NCBI GenBank assembly: GCA_946547105.1
Contig: CAMNOV010000001.1
Span: 1 to 64,000 of the forward strand
Direction: 5' to 3'
Origin: an uncultured Clostridia bacterium
Lineage (GTDB): Bacteria; Bacillota; Clostridia; Oscillospirales; Oscillospiraceae
DNA: 64,000 nt
A program made the position numbers and the translations under genes. The notes under the pieces were generated by a model. The model did no database searches. It was not told the DNA's origin and worked only from the letters and a program-made list of their open reading frames with translations. Below, piece after piece: positions 61,361-64,000 of the stretch (its first letter is position 1; each line of letters begins with the position of its first letter).

Positions 61361-62842
61361 ATGGAACTTCAATTCAAGGAAACAAGCGTTCAGGCCTTTC
61401 AGGATCTGACGCGCATGAACAAATCCGTTCAGCTTGCCATGGAGAGCGTTGTGCCGGATACCAAGGACGATATCGGGCGCATCCTCTCTGTTCGGCCCGA
61501 GGTTTATCTGAAAAGCAAGGAGCTCCGAAGCAAAACAGTCTCATTCACAGGAGAAGCGCAAGTCACGGTCTTGTATATCAATGAGGACGAGACCGCCGTT
61601 TCCTTTTTCAGCGTGTCGCAAAGCTTTTCGCAGGAGTGGGAATGCCCGGCTGCGCTTGACAGCGATTTTCTGCAGCTGCGTTTACAGATCGGCAGCGTAC
61701 AGGCAAGGATCCTGAACCCGCGGAAGCTGTCTGCAGATTTGGAGATTATGGCCGATTTTACGATCAGCCGGAGTGTGGAATCGGTGATCTCCCAAGAGCT
61801 TCCGGATGCAAACCGAACGCCGATCCACGTACAGCGCAGCGAACAAAACGCGGTGCTGACAACGGCGATTTGTGAAAAAAGCTTTTCCCTCAATGAGCAG
61901 CTTCCATTTCCGGAAACTGAACAGAAACCGGGGTACCTGATCGGTAAGGACCTGCATTATCTGATCCGGGAGCGTGAGGTAGTCGGCAGCCGTCTGCTGC
62001 TCAAGGGGGACGCACAGATCGACCTTCTGTATATGCTGTCAGAATCATCGATCCCGTGCAGCTGTCGTCTTTCGATCCCGTTTTCTCAGCTGATCGATCT
62101 CGGGACGGAACAGGTGGAAACGGCCGAGGTCTGGATCGAAGCGACTTCCGACTATCTCAGCCTGATCGACAGCCTGGACGGAAGCAAGCTTTTGGACGTC
62201 GAGCTTCACGCCCTGGCCCAGGTTCGATCCATGCGGAATCAAAAGCTGCAGCTGATCACAGACGGTTACAGCAACCAAATGCCCTGCGAGTGCAGTTTCT
62301 GCGAGCAGGCTTCTTGCGAAAGGATCCGCCAGGTATCCGTAAGGCTTCGTTCTGAGGAACGGTTCGATCTTCCCGAAGAATTTCAGGACCTGGTATTCTC
62401 CTGCGCGACAATGGGATCTTGTTCGGCGGAGCAGGGGAGCGCTGCTGCCGATCTGCTCTGCAAGTCCAAAGACGGAAAGCTCTTTGTCATGCGAAGGAAA
62501 CTAAGCCTTCAGCAGGAAGAGGATTACGGCAGCGTGGATGCCACCGACTTCCGTCTGACGGATTTTCATATCAGCCGTGTTGACGGCCAGCTTGTTTTGT
62601 CCCTTTGTGCGGAAGCAGTGGGCCAGCTGCGGGAGACGAACACGATCCGCCTGGCAGAAAGTCTGACGCTGGACGAAGAACAGCGGTATAACGCCGCATC
62701 CTATCCGTCCCTGACGGCGGTCTGGGCGCAGACCGAATCTGTCTGGGAGCTGGCAAAGCAATATCATTCCAGCCCGGAGGCCATCTGTGAAATGAATCCG
62801 GATCCGGATCACCGCCCGATCATGATTCCCAAGGCAAAATAA
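61361..62842 (+). CDS. sipL: SipL-like spore protein (SPOCS/DUF3794 repeats plus C-terminal LysM-like region)
   Basis: Repeated SPOCS units, C-terminal ESVWELAKQYHSSPEAICEMNP...IMIPK LysM-like. Confidence 0.85.
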   Translation: MELQFKETSVQAFQDLTRMNKSVQLAMESVVPDTKDDIGRILSVRPEVYLKSKELRSKTVSFTGEAQVTVLYINEDETAVSFFSVSQSFSQEWECPAALDSDFLQLRLQIGSVQARILNPRKLSADLEIMADFTISRSVESVISQELPDANRTPIHVQRSEQNAVLTTAICEKSFSLNEQLPFPETEQKPGYLIGKDLHYLIREREVVGSRLLLKGDAQIDLLYMLSESSIPCSCRLSIPFSQLIDLGTEQVETAEVWIEATSDYLSLIDSLDGSKLLDVELHALAQVRSMRNQKLQLITDGYSNQMPCECSFCEQASCERIRQVSVRLRSEERFDLPEEFQDLVFSCATMGSCSAEQGSAAADLLCKSKDGKLFVMRRKLSLQQEEDYGSVDATDFRLTDFHISRVDGQLVLSLCAEAVGQLRETNTIRLAESLTLDEEQRYNAASYPSLTAVWAQTESVWELAKQYHSSPEAICEMNPDPDHRPIMIPKAK

Positions 62843-62881
62843 AACACTCGGCTCGATGATTTTCGGGCCGAGTGTTTTTTA
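62840..62881. terminator. Terminator between sipL and convergent DUF1858 gene
   Basis: aaacactcggc...gccgagtgtttttt. Confidence 0.85.
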
Positions 62882-63094
62882 ACCTTTGATGAGCTTGTCC
62901 AGCTCCTTCAGCAGTTCCGGAACCGGGATCCCGACCAGGTTGCTGGCGTCCTGGACTGTTTTCGTCTTCAGCAGCATTTTTCCCATGGGCGTAGAGATCA
63001 CGTTGAGCCGCGGATCCAGTGCCTTCAGTTTGGGCTCCAGCTCGGGATAGGCATTCAGAATATCAATCAGCTTGGTTTTTTCGTTGAATTCCAC
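62879..63094 (-). CDS. DUF1858-type small protein
   Basis: GTG start with aaaggagg SD; (M)EFNEKTKLIDILNAYPELEPKLKALDPRLNVISTPMGKMLLKTKTVQDASNLVGIPVPELLKELDKLIKG; true ORF is much shorter than the 202-aa track entry. Confidence 0.85.
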   Translation of the reverse strand: MEFNEKTKLIDILNAYPELEPKLKALDPRLNVISTPMGKMLLKTKTVQDASNLVGIPVPELLKELDKLIKG

Positions 63095-63248
63095 TCGCTT
63101 CGCCTCCTTTTTGTATTCAGTATAACTTTTTCGCAGCTTTTTTGCAAGCCTCTGCTTTTTACACTTGCCACAGAGAAATGCATGTGATAAAATACCAAAG
63201 GTTAAAAGTATTTGCTTTTTTATTCTATCAATCAGAGGAGCTGTTACT

Positions 63249-63989
63249 ATGTCCGGACATTCCAAGTGGCACAATATACAGAAAACCAAGGGTGCGGCCG
63301 ATGCCAAGCGCGCCTCTACTTTTACCAAGATCGCCCGTGAAATGATCGTTGCCGTAAAGGAAGGCGGCGGCGGAGATCCCCGCAGCAATTCCAAGCTGGC
63401 TGCGGTCATTGCCAAGGCAAAAGCGGCCAACATGCCGAACGACAATATCAAGCGCACCATCGACAAGGCGCTTGGTTCCGGCAACACCGAAAACTATGAA
63501 AAGATCGTCTATGAAGGCTATGGCCCGCAGGGCGTGGCCGTGATCGTGGAAGCCATGACCGATAACCGCAACCGTACCGCCGGTGAGATCCGTCATTACT
63601 TCGACAAATACGGCGGAAATATGGGCGCAGCCAACTGCGTGTCCTGGTCCTTCGACAAAAAGGGCGTGATCGTCATCGATAACGAAGACGAAGAGCTTGA
63701 CGAAGATACCGTTATGATGGACGCGCTTGACGCCGGCGCCGATGATTTCGAGGCCGACGGGGAAGCAATGACCGTCTATACGGGCGTGGATGACGTGGCC
63801 ACCGTGGCGGAAGCCCTGACGGAGAAGGGCTATAAGCTGCTTGAGGCGCAAGTCGAGATGCTCCCGCAGAACGGTTATATCAAGCTGACCAATGAAGACG
63901 ATATCAAGAACATGCAGAAGATGCTCGATATGTTCGAGGACTTCGACGACGTCCAGAACGTCTGGCATAACTGGGAGGACGCGGAGTAA
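63249..63989 (+). CDS. yebC: YebC/PmpR family transcriptional/translational regulator
   Basis: MSGHSKWHNIQKTKGAADAKRASTFTKIAREMIVAVKEGGGGDPRSNSKLAAVIAKAKAANMPNDNI. Confidence 0.97.
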   Translation: MSGHSKWHNIQKTKGAADAKRASTFTKIAREMIVAVKEGGGGDPRSNSKLAAVIAKAKAANMPNDNIKRTIDKALGSGNTENYEKIVYEGYGPQGVAVIVEAMTDNRNRTAGEIRHYFDKYGGNMGAANCVSWSFDKKGVIVIDNEDEELDEDTVMMDALDAGADDFEADGEAMTVYTGVDDVATVAEALTEKGYKLLEAQVEMLPQNGYIKLTNEDDIKNMQKMLDMFEDFDDVQNVWHNWEDAE

Positions 63990-64000
63990 ACCTTCTTGAT

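Noticed and set aside
63096-63487. Upstream portion of the 202-aa minus-strand ORF (62879-63487)
   Set aside because: Real DUF1858-type gene starts at the GTG at 63094 with an aaaggagg SD; the upstream part is antisense to yebC

Overview
The window reads as one contiguous, gene-dense chromosomal segment of a spore-forming, Clostridia/Oscillospiraceae-like Firmicute. The spore-former call rests on SASP, SipL, YtfJ and DacF-type genes. Most of it is housekeeping: rplS-lepB-rbgA-rnhB-yraN; tig-clpP-clpX-lon-engB; scpA-scpB; cmk-ispH/rpsA; ackA/tmcAL; prfA-tsaC/coaE; rplU-rpmA-obgE; uvrA-recD2-comF-mreB; ispD-ispF; cdaA-cdaR; remA-gmk-rpoZ-priA-def-fmt-rsmB-rlmN-stp-prkC-rsgA. I found no tRNA or rRNA genes, CRISPR arrays, prophage or transposons. 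Main points for a second look: (1) a full-length P-type ATPase-like protein (33918-36269) whose catalytic Asp (DKTGT) is Ser (SKTGT), with the TGE, CPC and GDGxND motifs also altered, an acidic N-terminal tail, and an abutting HAD-IB phosphatase with intact motifs; (2) an ispH-rpsA fusion ORF carrying an internal AT-rich consensus promoter and a strong in-frame Shine-Dalgarno/ATG before the S1 part; (3) two unlisted micro-ORFs upstream of sipL, where a long hairpin overlaps a sporulation-type promoter and hides the SD/start codon in read-through RNA; (4) a tsaC-coaE fusion; (5) rplU-rpmA without the Prp protease gene, together with an L27 lacking the N-terminal extension; (6) an unlisted DUF1540-type Cys-rich mini-protein. 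All family assignments come from reading motifs by eye; no database search was run.
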